A DNA stretch of 40,165 bases from Lingula anatina (GCF_001039355.2 NW_019773846.1:1-40165), one strand, 5' to 3'. Numbered from the stretch's first letter, positions 11,226-23,577 are shown. Notes: generated from the letters alone by a model not told the origin. Program-made: numbers and translations.

Positions 11226-14200
11226 CATGTATAATATGTTTTATGGAAAAATAAATTGGAAAAATATTGTGATATTTGCATTAAGTATTTATTTAAATAT
11301 ATCTAGCTAGTGAATGTTTTCCTCTTTTGTTTTGCTTTGATAGAATTCCATTTTAGCTATGGAGACAGAAGAGTGATGGACGACAGCAAAATGGCCGTTA
11401 GCAACAGACACCCATAGATCATCTGATAGATAAAGTGATCATGGACTTTCTAGATAGATAAATTTCTACTTCCAGTTCCTGTTTGTCTTTACCTCAGTTA
11501 TTTATGGGCTGAGGAGATGACAGTGTGTTTTATTGTGGGAAAGGATGTTTTATTCACTGCACAGTCTCGTGAGAGAGTAGCAAAATAATAGAAAACGGTG
11601 ACAGAAGGGCAAGCGGGGTTGCCAACTCTAGGTAGGCATATATGGATATTCAGTCAATTTTTGTCTCCTTTTCTCCCTTTAGAATTTGTTATGAAATATG
11701 TACATAGATAGGATTTTCAATGTTAATCCATCTATTTTGTTTTGAAAATAGATGTGTCATCCCCCGCCTCACAATATGTCAAAATCATTCCCATTTATCT
11801 TTAATTTTTGTTATGGAAAAGTGCATGCTAGGGAAGTAAGTCAGTTCATTGTTGAGTATTCACCACAGGTAACTGTATGGTTTTCCATGATATCATATAT
11901 ATTTTTGCATTGACAACACCCAGTTTAAATACCAGGTATTTAGTATATTTCTACCACTGCATGTCGTGTACCAGCAGACACTTGACGCCTAAGCTTGACA
12001 TAACCAGCCTCCTGTCACAGAAAATTTAAGTACATAATTTTGGTGTCTTTCTACCTTTTTCACTGCCAGAAGTATGCTATGTAATATCCATGTCCAACAA
12101 CACCCATTTTATGTATCTTGACTTCTGATTAGGCTTGAGGAGGAGACAGCATGCTGTTTTCTGAGCGTCCTGTTCACACAGATGCACTTATGTGAATATT
12201 CTGTTTCTGATGGCATCTTTGTATGAAGTTACCAGTTGGCACCAGCACAGCTGTATTCCACCTGAGTGTTGTTGCACTTAGCTAGGTTATTACTTTTACT
12301 CTGCTGCTACTGTTAAGCATTGGTATCAAATAGGGTGGTAATCAATAGATAGCATCTTGAATTGTATTTGTCAAACCTAGCATCAGAATTGGCTGAAGTT
12401 TACCAGAAATGTGACATATTTAAAGATAAAAAAAAAATACCAAGAATTATTTTACAAACTGAAAACTGATAGACCAGGATATTTATTGCCTGAAGAGTTG
12501 GAAGGCTCATGCAAAAGTTGTTAGAGCGGGAAAGTTTTGTGTTTCAGAATCCAACACATAATTGCATGACTTGTGTGAACACACTTTTGGCAATGCTACA
12601 GTGTACATGTAGAAATACTCCACCCCTTTAAACACACACTATATATGTTAGGTTAGCATGTGGACATGCCTTTGAGGATATCTTCATCAGGCTGGTAAGT
12701 ACTTCTTATATTTTGGGACCAGAAAATATTGGTGCTGAATGTGCAAATCAAAAAAAGAAGAGAAAAAGAAAAGAAAACCATGGCAATAACACTTGGCTCC
12801 AGAAGAAGCTTTGTCTATTAAAAGAACAAAAATTATGTCATATGAGCAATGGTTTCAGAAGAGGTTATAAGAGCAATGAAGATGTAGACAGGTTTGTGAA
12901 ATATTAAGGTAAACTTAAGAACTGTTTTTTATTTGAGACATTGGGGCTTCTTAGTACAAGAGAGGTCACTTTTCCTTTTTTGGATTTAAAAGTTCTTGAA
13001 GTGACCAGTCTATCCTAGGTTACAGACATGGCCATGTTTATTCATTTTCCATTTAATTTCAGCCTTTGTCCAAAGGGCCTAGATTAATTCTACTGTAACA
13101 CAATAACATCACTTTCTCTGCACAACTTGGGTGACATTTACCAAAGTAGAGTTTCAGGTGCGGTCTTGATATAGATTTACAACTTCAAGGGCTTCTAGAT
13201 GGTGATTTACGGCCCAGAGATCATAAGGTAATTACATCATGATTTTCAATTTAAAAACTTAGGGTGGAGAAGTGTAGGTTGAGGTGAGATCTAAAAGGAT
13301 TTAAGACACCACACGTTGTAATGCTGACACTTTAAAAGATGATTTAGTGTTTTAAAACAATTCTACCTGATTGACTAAGATAATTGACAGAAGGGAGTTA
13401 CAAGAGGCCAATATGATTTTCAATTGGAAAGTCAATTGAGCATATAATGAGTAGACTACTCCCCGGGACTGACTTCACCTGCTTATTCAACCAAAAATGC
13501 CATGTGTGGGGTGAATGATTCTCTGTAAAGGTTTAGTTTGTTGGTATAAAGAGATGTCTGGTATTGAAAACGATGTTTCATCTTATAAGACAGTCATCTG
13601 AAAATTATAAATGGCCACCTTACACAGTTTTTGATATTTAAAAAAAGTGTTCACTTTAAAAAGTGTTGATGCAATATTTTTAAAATGTGTAGTAAAGATG
13701 CTATTGTTGATAGTAACAGTGATCTGCTTTGAACACAAAATTTATTTCTTTTTAAATACATAGATAAATTGTAAATAAAGAACTTAAATGACCTCACTTG
13801 ATAAATCAAACAAAGAATGAAAATTAGCAAAAAGTAACAGGTGCTAATGAAGAAAGGAAATGCCACATCTGCATCAGTAAATAGTCATTTACTTGAAAGG
13901 GGGAATACCTTAGGTAAGTGACTGAAATTAATTAAGCCCTGTGGGCCTATGTCTCCTTGTCTTATCTTTCTTGGCCTGAAGTGCTAAATGCTCCTTAAGT
14001 CCTTCACCTATTAACCGCTTGCCTGCCTGCTATAATCTTAATTAAAAACAGAATCATTGGTTATGTCAGGAACAGGTAAGTCGTTTTAAATGCCCACCTA
14101 TCCTTAAATGTTACCTAAGACATAATGGGTGGAACCATTGATTGTAAGAGAGGTGTACTAACTTGACTTTTTTCATTCATGAAAAATGTATGAGGCAGAA

Positions 14201-14238
14201 TTTCCTTATTTTGTGCATTTAAGAAAGAAGATGGAGGC
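11226..14238. other. Non-coding sequence without a supported gene
   Basis: About 3 kb of mixed unique sequence. The short frame at 12713-12907 is a lysine-rich translation of an A-rich run. Two stretches (about 13380-13500 and 13920-14140) look less repetitive and contain homeodomain-type cores such as TTAATTAA and CAATTG, but nothing decisive. Confidence 0.5.
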
Positions 14239-14386
14239 AGGGGGGATTGGGAGAGGTGGAGAGTTCAAATGAAAATGCATTTTTGGCTGGCTGGGGAAAG
14301 TTCCCCCTGAATGAAAATTTGATCTAGGGCCTATGCCAGTTTGGTTAAAAAAGGTTCCCTCCTTTTGAAATTGATGGCTGCAGGCC
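14239..14386 (+). repeat. G-tract-anchored dispersed repeat, family C copy 1
   Basis: This begins with a G-rich run (GGGGGGATTGGGAGAGG). It continues through a CTGAATGAAAATTTGATC block at 14307-14324 and ends with GGTTCCCTCC and TTTTGAAATTGATGGCTG. The middle block aligns with 32338-32373 and the last block with 31286-31330, all in the same orientation. It is diverged and has no coding capacity, so it is probably an old interspersed element. Confidence 0.55.
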
Positions 14387-15158
14387 AGAGATATCTTCAA
14401 AATGAGAAAATATACCAAAAAGAGTAATCATCTCTATGAGTATTGATGGTTATTTGCTTTTTACGTGTTAACTGACTAGCTTATGTCTGTGTTAGCTGCA
14501 TGTTATTTGTTTGTTCACAGGCTAGTATGTTTATTTTTTATATATGAGGTGTTTATTTAATTATTTGCTTTTCTGTTTAAAAAAGTGTTTTCTGGCAAGT
14601 TTCCCATGGTCACTCCAAAATTTTTTAAGCAGGTAAATAGATTAATTAATTGTAACTTTAAGCTAGCCACTTTGCTGTTAATTTTCAACGACAACATTGC
14701 CAACAAACCCTCCTTTGTCATCAGTGACTTTAAAAAACGATGCAGTAAATCAAAGATGCTCTATTCCTGACTTATTCATCAGAACCAGCACTATTCTGTT
14801 TAAAGAACCAATTTTCCAACTTAACAGAAAAAGTTTTGTTCAAGGTGGCACGTCACTGTCAAGATGTCAGATGTAGATTGATGACCAACTATCTTTTCAT
14901 TGTTATTTGATTCTGCACAACATGGGGACAAGAGGGGCTCATTTATCACTGTGTTGAAGCTATGGGGGAAGGTTTGAGGGGGGTGGCTGGGATGTTATGT
15001 GGTTTCCAAATGGTATTTGTGGGTTGCAGATAATGTATACTTGCATTTGTGTTAAATTGTAAAATTGTTAATTATTGCATTGTTTTTTATTATTATTGTG
15101 AAAAGGTTTTTGGCAAATCCAACTAAAATTATGTATGTAATGACTATGCACATATTTT
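14387..15158. other. Unique non-coding sequence
   Basis: No gene or element is recognised. The frame at 14585-14770 shows no family features. Confidence 0.45.
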
Positions 15159-15187
15159 GGGAGGGGGGGGAGAAGAAAAGGGGGGAA
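15159..15187 (+). repeat. Polypurine G/A-rich tract
   Basis: A GGGAGGGGGGGG run is followed by AGAAGAAAAGGGGGGAAAA. The strand is purely purine and is another instance of the plus-strand G bias. Confidence 0.8.
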
Positions 15188-15896
15188 AATGGATGAAAGA
15201 TGAGGTTTTTCTAAGTCACCTAGCTTCATGTAAATTGCTGATTGGTGAGAGTAGGGTAGGTGGAATGGAAGTGTTTCACAAATATTGGACCCACATGATG
15301 TACAGGTGCTATGGCTTCTTAGTGGCAGTGAGGGGGTGGAGTGGTGGAGTGGGAGGTAAGGGGGTGATTCCTCTGAAAAGATTATAAGTATTCCTTATCA
15401 GTAAGAAAATCAGGATGAGATGAGTGTAGATAATGTGGTTTCTTTGAAGTCATTTTAGGTCCCTTTGTTTTTAGTTATGAACTCTGGGCCAGTGGCTGAA
15501 TAATAGTTTTGACAGGTGGTCTGAAACATTATGACAGTCATGCAATAATAGTAAATTGGACTCCTGCAGCAAAGAAAAAAGAGACAAAGGAAACTGTTAC
15601 CTGCTTAGAAAAAATATGATTAAGAATAGATGAAAGACAGAAGGTTGTAGTAAGGTAGGTGTGGACACCTTAGGAGTGCTGTAACTCTGTTAAGGCTCTG
15701 TTTATTTCTCAGGTGAGCGCCAGGGTTAATAGACTTGACACTAAATGAAGCAGGAACAAAGGGTGCTCTCTGACAGGGCTGAACGTGCAGGCTTCCTGGT
15801 TTGACATGGTGTTCAATAAGAGTTTAGTTTTCTGATATTTTTTGAAAGACTTCATTTGGCAGTAAACTGACTGACTCAGGTTTAGAATTAATCTAA
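15188..15896. other. Unique non-coding sequence
   Basis: No credible gene is seen. The frame at 15157-15387 translates G-rich sequence into glycine-rich nonsense. Confidence 0.5.
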
Positions 15897-16026
15897 GGGT
15901 GTATTCCCAATAACACTATCATACAAGGTCAAAGTAACTCCATGGGGACTCTCACTGAATGCAATTAGATTAACATGATTCTCTTGTTTCCAATGCACTG
16001 GTATAATGACCAGTTTTTCTACTCAA
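15897..16026 (+). mobile_element. Truncated MITE-like element, family A copy 2
   Basis: This matches the left half of the complete element at 20438-20696. It starts GGGTGTATTCCCAATAACAC after a TAA, then has GGGGACTCTCACTGAATGCA and AATTAGATTAA. TTGTTTCCAAT at 15984-15994 is exactly shared with 20536-20546. It stops near ACTCAA, where the full element turns into its right half, so the second inverted arm is missing. It is non-coding. Confidence 0.75.
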
Positions 16027-16405
16027 AGACAACAGAAGGAGAGAAGGAACGAAAACAGAGAAGATGGATAGAGACAAAGACCATGGAGAGGGGTGGGGGA
16101 AAATGCAAAATGTGAAGAATTGAAGCCTTTGTGAATGCATGATGGTGTTGACATTTTTTTTTCTTGACAGATATTTTTGCTGCTTGACAACAACACTTTG
16201 CTATATATTTCATAGCACTGATTTTAGTGAAGTTAGCATGGCCTGCCATTTTGACAGGACATACCATGCCTGCAATCACCACTAGAAAAAAAAAGATTTG
16301 CTGTTAAAAAAAAGGCTGAAATTCAATAAATGCCCACACAGAACCCAATAGTATAATTGAAGAAACTCTAGCTGCATCTTTAGAGCAGTAGAAAAGAACA
16401 TATGC
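16027..16405. other. Non-coding sequence
   Basis: Minus-strand frames at 16019-16668 are the longest in the window but carry low-complexity KKKK and FFF stretches and no domain, so I do not call a gene. Confidence 0.5.
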
Positions 16406-16520
16406 CCGCGTTCATCAGCAAAACGCGCCTTCCTCCCCGCCGTGCCTTTGTGGGAAGCCAGACCACAGGGAGATGATGTTACATCATTAAATGGGGAGCT
16501 GATAGCCCTGGACTGGAATA
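16406..16520. promoter_or_regulatory. CpG-containing patch with a bZIP-like palindrome
   Basis: This GC-richer stretch has CpG steps clustered near 16406-16441 (CCCGCG, ACGCGCC, CCGCCG). It is followed by ATGATGT-T-ACATCAT, a seven-base perfect inverted repeat at 16473-16487, which resembles half-sites bound by bZIP proteins. No open frame crosses it. Regulatory function is a hypothesis from composition only. Confidence 0.25.
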
Positions 16521-16910
16521 TCAGAGCCTGAAAAAAAATATAAAAAGCAGGTTTTTTATTATATGTTTCCCTTTTTGTAATTTTGTGTATTTTTAACTTT
16601 TTGATATGGTATAGAATGACATGTATGCTTTTTTTGCACCATTTACACTGTGTCGGTTTTGGGCTCACTTGAAGCTAACAGGGACAGGCTGCCCCGCCCC
16701 ACCCCACCCCCCTCCTTTAATCAAGCTGGTTGTTTTTGTGATAATTCTTATTTATCTGTTTGATCTTGATTCACGTTTCATAAACCTAGAAGGTTATGAA
16801 AGTATATACAGTATGCTTTTTTAGAAAGGCTATTTTAAATTGAAAAGTGCAATACAACAAAAAGAAAGATAAGTTAGTTCAAGAGAGTTAAAGAAAAAAT
16901 ATATAGTCAT
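16521..16910. other. Non-coding sequence
   Basis: A C-rich run lies near 16690-16715. No gene or element is recognised otherwise. Confidence 0.5.
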
Positions 16911-16972
16911 TGGCCTAAGATTTGAACCCCAATCTTCTTCATATACTAGAACACTGCTGTTTGCACACTACC
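16911..16972 (-). mobile_element. tRNA-derived SINE or tRNA pseudogene fragment
   Basis: Read on the minus strand, GGTTCAAATC (16919-16928) matches the RNA polymerase III B-box consensus closely. It is preceded by GAAGATTGG, and an A-box-like GTAGTGTGCAAACAG lies about 40 bases upstream, the spacing expected for a tRNA-type internal promoter. The acceptor stem does not pair, so it is not a working tRNA. A tRNA-derived SINE head or an old tRNA pseudogene fits best. Confidence 0.4.
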
Positions 16973-17506
16973 TCTGAAACACACTACCTCCTTAATGTAT
17001 TTCTTACGTAAATAGCAGTAGATACAATCAACAAAAAACCTTGATTAAAGATGTAATCTGTGCCATAGGATATGTCATCTTAGGTGCAGAGCGGAGCTCT
17101 TTTTTAAATTAAAGGTCTATTTACTGCCTGTGTGGCACAAAACTAATGTAGGGGTACAAAATGTCTAGAAAATTCAGCATAAAAAAGGGTGGAAAGAAAC
17201 CATTACTGGCCTAACAACATAATCTAACTACTTAGGATTGCTAGTTAAACTGTTTATTTTAAAAGTTTCTTGCAAAAGGGTGGGAGGAAGGAAGATTGTT
17301 AGATATATGAAAAATACAGATATTGAAGAAAAAAAAACATGAGGCCTGTTTTCCATAAATGTCCTCCATTGCTATCTTTAGTTTCTTGTATGATGGTGGC
17401 ATACAATCAACTATCGACACTGACCCTTATCCCCTCAATTCATACATAATCACAAACATGCATGTCTGTATGCATGCACAATCACGTGCATGCATTTATT
17501 TGCACG
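16973..17506. other. Unique non-coding sequence
   Basis: No gene or element is recognised. A short imperfect repeat of ACACTACCTC straddles the tRNA-like boundary. Confidence 0.45.
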
Positions 17507-17527
17507 CACACACACACACACACACAC
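17507..17527. repeat. CA dinucleotide array
   Basis: About ten CA units are embedded in a wider stretch of ATGCA/GCACGCA-type alternating purine-pyrimidine sequence (17460-17550). Confidence 0.9.
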
Positions 17528-17769
17528 GTATGCACGCACACATACACACATACCATCATCCTCACTACTGGTGTACCTTGTACTCGCAGATCAGTCAGAC
17601 TTGGAGAAAAAAAAAAATACTGAAAAGTATAACTGAGTATAACAAACAGCTAATGTTTAAGATAAGTAGTAGTTTTACCTTTAGTGACACATATAATTTT
17701 TCCTGAATCAAAGCATATCAAACTTTTCATCCTATGATTGAGGACCAACTTTTGCTTTTAAGTTTCCTT

Positions 17770-17862
17770 TTTTTGTGTGTGTGTTTGTGAAACCTGGGCC
17801 AAGAAACAGAACCCAAATCCACCCATCCAAGTGACATCCCAACTGCCTTATCAGTGACAGCA
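17770..17862 (-). mobile_element. Second tRNA-like SINE fragment
   Basis: On the minus strand an A-box-like AAGGCAGTTGG (17839-17849) is followed about 30 bases later by a degraded B-box (GGGTTCTGTTTCTT, 17801-17814). After GGCCCAGG and a short linker comes a CACACACA then AAAAAAA tail. A tRNA-like head followed by a simple-repeat tail is the usual SINE layout. The head is too degraded to assign an anticodon. Confidence 0.4.
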
Positions 17863-18388
17863 AAATGACAACAGGTGGGGAATTATTTGTCTGTCATCCT
17901 TTCTCATTAGTTTTGCCTGCTTGGATTTCAACAGTAGCACATGACAGTCAGAGTGGTTTGAATGCCACAGGGAAATGAACCTTAACCGGACAGCCAGACT
18001 GGAGGAGTTTTTTTTAGTTATACAGGTAGGCTGAGAATTGAGAAGACTCTCTGTAGTTACCTTGGGACAGCACTTGTGATGGATGGAGAGGGAGATCTGT
18101 AGTGTATGTAACTTGTTAGCACTTGTCTGGATTAGAAATCTTTCCTGAAGCATCATCCGAAACAAAGGCTAGAGGCGAAGAAAAGTAGCCTGTGATGGAC
18201 TTGCTTAGTGAAATACTGAGAAGGGAACTGAGATATTTATTAACTGAAGGTAAACTTGTATCTGATGGGTTGAGGATATTTTAATCATACCTCATGGGAT
18301 GGTGGTTATTAATTATAGAAAATTGTCGCATTTAATTTGAAAGTGATACATGACATATTGCCTAGAAAGAAAAGAAATCCTTATGCCT
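17863..18388. other. Unique non-coding sequence
   Basis: The minus-strand frame at 17851-18165 has no recognisable domain. No repeat is seen. Confidence 0.5.
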
Positions 18389-18427
18389 CTGAAAAACGAG
18401 TTTTTCAGGTTTTTGATACTTGTATCA
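18389..18427. repeat. Two adjacent perfect short palindromes
   Basis: CTGAAAAAC-GA-GTTTTTCAG (nine-base arms) is followed after five bases by TGATAC-TT-GTATCA (six-base arms). Both arms sets are perfect. No gene is nearby, so this is not read as a transcription terminator. Confidence 0.7.
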
Positions 18428-19752
18428 CGCTTTATTGAGAAAAGATGCTTCGATGCATGCATGTTTAGCAAGAAAAAGAAAACAAAGTTTCAGGTTTTGA
18501 TATGGCCAACATAAATGGACACACAGGTAAACCTAATGAAAGTCTCTGTCACTAAATGTCACCTCGCAAGTTATAAATGACCAATCACATACCCACGACA
18601 AAACTAAATTACTGTCTTCTTTAAACGATTTGAAGTTTGCGAGACAAGTATGATTAATAAGGTGTAAAAGCATCCCCAGATGAGGGCGTATATGTATGGG
18701 GACTGTGTTTATGTTATTATCTTTACTCCATGGTTACGTCCAAGTACAGCAGCTCCTCATCAGTTAATTTTTTTCTGAATAAAAACTGTTGACTTGTCAA
18801 AATTTTACTGGTTGAACATTAAATTTATGAGACTGTCTGAAGGGCTACTAACCAATGCCATTGCTGTATGTTTTCAGCTAGATTTTGAACCAAAAGTACT
18901 GAAAGTTTTATGTGTTTAAGTCCAAGATGGACATACATGATGTCCTGGTGACATGAGCATAAGTTACCAGATACCGTTACCTTGTGGTCAGTCTCCCTGT
19001 CGCCAGCAGATAGGAGTGGACAATTAGGGGGAGTGACCATCACTCTCTGGACAACTGGACATTTGATATGGTCACTGGCTGTGGTCTTGGTGATATTTAT
19101 CTGAATACTTATCAAATTTATCTGCCCACCACACGATAGGCAAGGATTAAATTGGAGGAGAGGGGAACATGAATGTTTTTATAGCTTGATCTAAAAGTCA
19201 AGTGCCTTAGTTGGATTGTGATTAAAAATAAAAGTGCAGCATCAGATTTTTCTTCAAAGCTGCTGCTCTAAACATGAAAATAAAATAAAAGAAATAATTA
19301 AAAGCCATTTGTATAATATTTACAGTAGGTTGATATAGGTTGATGCTGGCCATGTTCATGTTACCACAAGGTGATTTCGAACTTTGATCAAAATAGAAAC
19401 AGATTTTTACTTGAAAAAGAATTTCTTAAAATTTCTTTCTCTTTTAAAGTTTGTGAATAATGAGTCATCCTGCTAAAAGATTTTGCTCAGAGGTTGCCAT
19501 TTAGCCAGGAGGTGGAGAATTTCACAAGTTGGCAATCAAATTTGTTACCTCCTGGTTTCGAAGGGAACAGTGTTCTAGATTGCGTGTGAGATCATATCTC
19601 CAGCACAGCTTCCCATGGCTTCAAAGAGGAGGAATTTTTTTATATCAACTCAACACATATACTGAATGATGTATGATAAAATACTCCTGTGTGCCAACTG
19701 CCATAATTAATTAACAATTAAAGTAACACAGACTATACTGAGTGGAAAAATT
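18428..19752. other. Unique non-coding sequence
   Basis: About 1.3 kb without a supported gene. The stretch 18540-18690 is relatively complex and holds several ATTA-type cores, but no call is made. Confidence 0.5.
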
Positions 19753-19873
19753 GGGGGGGGGGGGGGGNNNNNNNNNNNNNNNNNNNNNNNNNNNNNNNNN
19801 NNNNNNNNNNNNNNNNNNNNNNNNNNNNNNNNNNNNNNNNNNNNNNNNNNNNNNNNNNNNNNNGGGGGGGGGG
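19753..19873. other. Assembly gap flanked by poly-G
   Basis: G15 (19753-19767) is followed by 96 unknown bases and then G10 (19864-19873). The true locus is probably a longer G-rich tract that could not be read through. The length of the gap is an estimate by the assembler. Confidence 0.95.
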
Positions 19874-20437
19874 TAATGTACCTCATGACCTTTTTAGCTT
19901 CATGATATTACTGAAAATTAGCCTTGCTCTACCAGCATGCTGCTATAAATGGCAGAGGTCCCAAACTCCACATTTACACATATTTATCACATCTTCACTA
20001 TTAATTCCTATTTTTGAGGTATTTATTAAGAATAATTTTTATAACATGTTAAAGATCTTTGCTGTTTCAGAATTGGCACTCCTGTATAACAAAAAAAAAA
20101 AAAAAAAAAATTGCATAACTCTGTGTCCACAAAATAGTCCTTTCTGTTTTGAAATAAGGAGGGAAATTGAAGAGTCACATGGCCCTAACATCTGTAACAT
20201 GGCCTCATTACTCACTCACCTGAGGTGAGCATCTTCCCAGATACTTCAAAGATGTTCCCCCAGTGTGAACTGTCATGGCAGCCAAAAAGATCAAACAAGG
20301 GTTTCTTTAAATTGTTCTTGAATTTCCAGTTTTTTTAATCATAGCCTAACTTTGAGCATGGCAGTAGTGTTTCAAGGCATGGATGGCTGGCCACAACCAG
20401 GTCTTTAAACAGAACAGGGAATACTGTTAAGACTTAT
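19874..20437. other. Non-coding sequence with a poly-A tract
   Basis: A20 lies at 20091-20110. The plus-strand frame across it runs through a lysine stretch and is not a gene. Confidence 0.55.
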
Positions 20438-20696
20438 GGCGTGTTCACACTGAATTGATGGTACCAGGTAGTTGGAACCAACTTCACAGGACCTCTCACC
20501 GAATGCAATCAGATTAACTGTAAAGCACACCTCCTTTGTTTCCAATGTACTCGTACAATCGCCAGCTTTTCTGTATTCTACTCAATGCCAGGAGGAGGCG
20601 TGTTAATCTTTAATCTGATTGCATTCAGCAAGAGTCCATGCGGAGTTGGAACGATCTGCATGTACCTAGTACAATACTTTCATTGTGAAGACACTC
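20438..20696. mobile_element. Complete palindromic MITE-like element, family A copy 3
   Basis: This is the clearest copy. The left end GGCGTGTTCACACTGAA pairs with the right end, which reads GAGTGTCTTCACAATGAA on the minus strand. Inner arms include a perfect 17-base inverted pair: GAATGCAATCAGATTAA at 20501-20517 and its complement at 20610-20626. Between them lies a unique core with TTGTTTCCAAT (20536-20546) and GCCAGCTTTTCTGTATTCTA. Long inverted arms, about 260 bases in total, and no coding capacity fit a miniature inverted-repeat element mobilised by a transposase encoded elsewhere. Clear target duplications are not visible. Confidence 0.8.
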
Positions 20697-22319
20697 TTAC
20701 TTTGAAAATGCTAGATAAGTCATGTGAAAAGTTCACATTTTCTTTGAAGAGGTGAGCAGTAAAGGAAATATAGGATACTCTTGATTCATTTATGATGAAT
20801 TACATATTTTTGGTGCTTACTCACAGATGGTCATATAAGACGGAAATTTGGTTATTTGAGTCAGGAGATTTTTGAAGGTATTATGGTATAGAAGAAAGGC
20901 CTATAAGTACAGTGGTCATTTGTAGTAGGGAACATACAAACAAGAAAAGCATTGTGTGGCATAACCAGTTCTCACAGTAAGGTAATGCAATTTATGATAT
21001 ATTTCACCAACCAATGAAAAAAAAGGAAAAATAAGGAATATATATATATATCTGGGTATATTTATGCTAACAAAATAATAATGCCTATTATAGTGTTTTC
21101 TGAAAGTGTATTGTTAAATTTTAAGAACAGCCACACAGGAATTAAGAATCTACGGGTACATGCTTTTTAGCAATACATCTATTGAAGACCTGTGACAAAT
21201 ATCAGTTTGTACATGTGGGTATGCTCGAGGAGACACACAGGGTCAGGATGGACAGACTTCTACCATGTTTGTGTCATGCCTTATTCTGGGTCTCCTCCTT
21301 TGATGGAACTCAGACCAGCAGGAGGGTCTTGCTTCCAGTGATCACAACATTGCAAGACTTGCGTCAAACAAGAAACTAGCTTGGATCTTGTGTCCTAGAA
21401 AAAACAGTTTTTGGGAAAGCCTGGTTGGTTTACATTTTTAGGCAATGAAGGTTTAGTTGAGGACAGGAAAGTAAGGTTTTTCCCTGGTGATAGTTCCTGA
21501 GTTGCTCCTGGAGTTGATTTGCTTTTGAATTCTTTTGTGCTTTGTCATAGGTTGTTTCCACTTTCAATAAGTGAAAAAAATTTATTCTTTTCTTAAAAAT
21601 GCTGGAGTCATACAGAATAAATTGTCTTTTGTGTATGATAAAGTATTGGCTATTATAGCAGGTGTGATAAAAATAGCTTAGGTTGAAAAAGCCAAAGGCT
21701 TGATCATTATCTCCAACCATTTAGTCTTTATTTAAAGCAATGTGATTTAATTATTTCAAGAACCAATTTTCATTACCAAAACATCAAATGACATATCAAA
21801 TATATACAAAAACTTCAGCACATGGAAATGAAGATAAAATCAACACTAATTAAAAGCTGACTTTTGAGTACTTTTTATCAGGGTGATTTTGGATATTTGT
21901 CAGAACTTTATAAGCAGTGGATTATGGAAAACAAGTATAAAAGTTTATTGTGCACTGTACATAGTGGCCGGGAACACAAGATTTATAGCCAGACTGGAGA
22001 CAGATAGATTAGGGAGGTGTGATATTATCGCTGAACAGTCATATTTTTGACAGGATATTTTATGGGCTGTTGAGCAGTCATTGTATATAATTTGTGTTCC
22101 TTTTTCCTTGCAACACCTCCAGACATCCAGGTAAGCACTTTGTCATCTTTTTTTCAGATAAGAAATGGACTCTTTCATGAAAGCTACAACCGTCTCTTAG
22201 TACATATAACCTTATTATCTTCGTGCAGTTTTATCTTGATGAAGATGTTAGATATGTGATGATAGGATATCACCAGGCTAATTATTGGTGGCAAGTGTGT
22301 CTTTGGCCTACCATCAGGA

Positions 22320-22325
<6 letters not shown>
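20697..22325. other. Non-coding sequence without a supported gene
   Basis: Short frames at 21182-21379 and 21430-21720 show no family features. A TA array of about six units lies at 21039-21051. Confidence 0.5.

Positions 22326-22364
<39 letters not shown>
22326..22364. repeat. CT dinucleotide array
   Basis: An uninterrupted CT repeat of about 19 units. The minus-strand RERERE translation is an artefact of it. Confidence 0.95.
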
Positions 22365-22366
<2 letters not shown>

Positions 22367-23577
22367 GACTTGTTTTGAAGAGGCTACGGAGGAGAATATC
22401 ACTCCAGCCTCAGTTACCTCAAATTCATACTCATATTCTATTAAGATCAATCTGAACAAGGCTTATTGTCCAGAAAGTTTGTGAAAAAGGATGTCTTCAT
22501 CATCGTCAACATGCTGTCATGATCATAAGAATTATAACAGCACATGTAGCATATTAGGCACTTCTTAGCTTAAGCCTATGGTTTTTGCCAACTTGGCAAT
22601 ACTGCCAGAGTAGAGATTGCAATAATAATGAATCACTTCTTGCAGCCATTTTGGTTATGGCTGCAATTTTGGATATTAAAAAAATTATGTAAGTATAAAA
22701 CCAGTGGATGATACTGCAAATTCTCAGCAATCTTTTGAGGAAAATGATCAATGTTACTGGTTTTCAATATCAGTATTGATTTTTTTAACAATCACAGGAA
22801 TTCTCAGACGTGACTGAAATTGTCATGCTTATGTAATCCCAGTTGGCCAAGGTAATCTCTGATACCTGTCTGGAATAACATCACACCCATGCTTAATCTA
22901 GCATTGATGCGTCTCATGTCTTACTGTAAAATGGTGTCTACATGACAGGAGCATATTAGTATGTTTACCTGTAATCAGGGGTGAACAGGTGAGAGTGAGA
23001 CCAGTGTTTATTACGGCTTGCGGCAGTGCGTGCCAGTGTGTATGAAGAATCCAGCATAAATATGAACAGACGGCTTTTCGTGCTCACATGATAGAACTGG
23101 CTCAAACCCTTGTTGCAGACAGACAGATAGGGGTAATGGTGCATATGTTTTTGGTGCAGATACAGAGGTAAAGATAGAGATATATAAGCATGAGATATAT
23201 ATACTATTAATATTACCACCTGTTTTATTGAATGTATAGATGAAAAGGTACACACAGACAGAGATGCACATGCTGCATTTTGGCACTGATGCAAAGGCAA
23301 TTGTAAGTTGGCAAACTAGCAAATATATGCAATGCACAGTCCATATTGATGTCCGTGCCATCAAGGCAGACTGGTTTTATATTCAGATTAGATGTCCTGC
23401 TCGCTTATCTGAAGTAGTGTTGCCAACTCCACATAGTTACACGTATTCTAGACATTTTTCAGTGACAATTCCCATTGTTTTGGGCGCTTAAATCTGTAGA
23501 AGATAAAAGTTAAGACATGAGATTTGGGTAATTTTAAAAGTGCTGCATTTTTCAGTTTGAAGGCAAAAGTAAGGTTT

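Noticed and set aside
16019-16668. Two consecutive minus-strand frames, 87 and 128 codons
   Set aside because: They contain low-complexity lysine and phenylalanine runs, share no recognisable domain, and cross a CpG patch with no coding signal.
18389-18427. Hairpins read as an intrinsic terminator
   Set aside because: No upstream gene exists and the window is not bacterial. The T-run is inside the arm and not after it.
22184-22459. RERERE-rich frame resembling an RS/RE domain
   Set aside because: It is the translation of a CT dinucleotide array.
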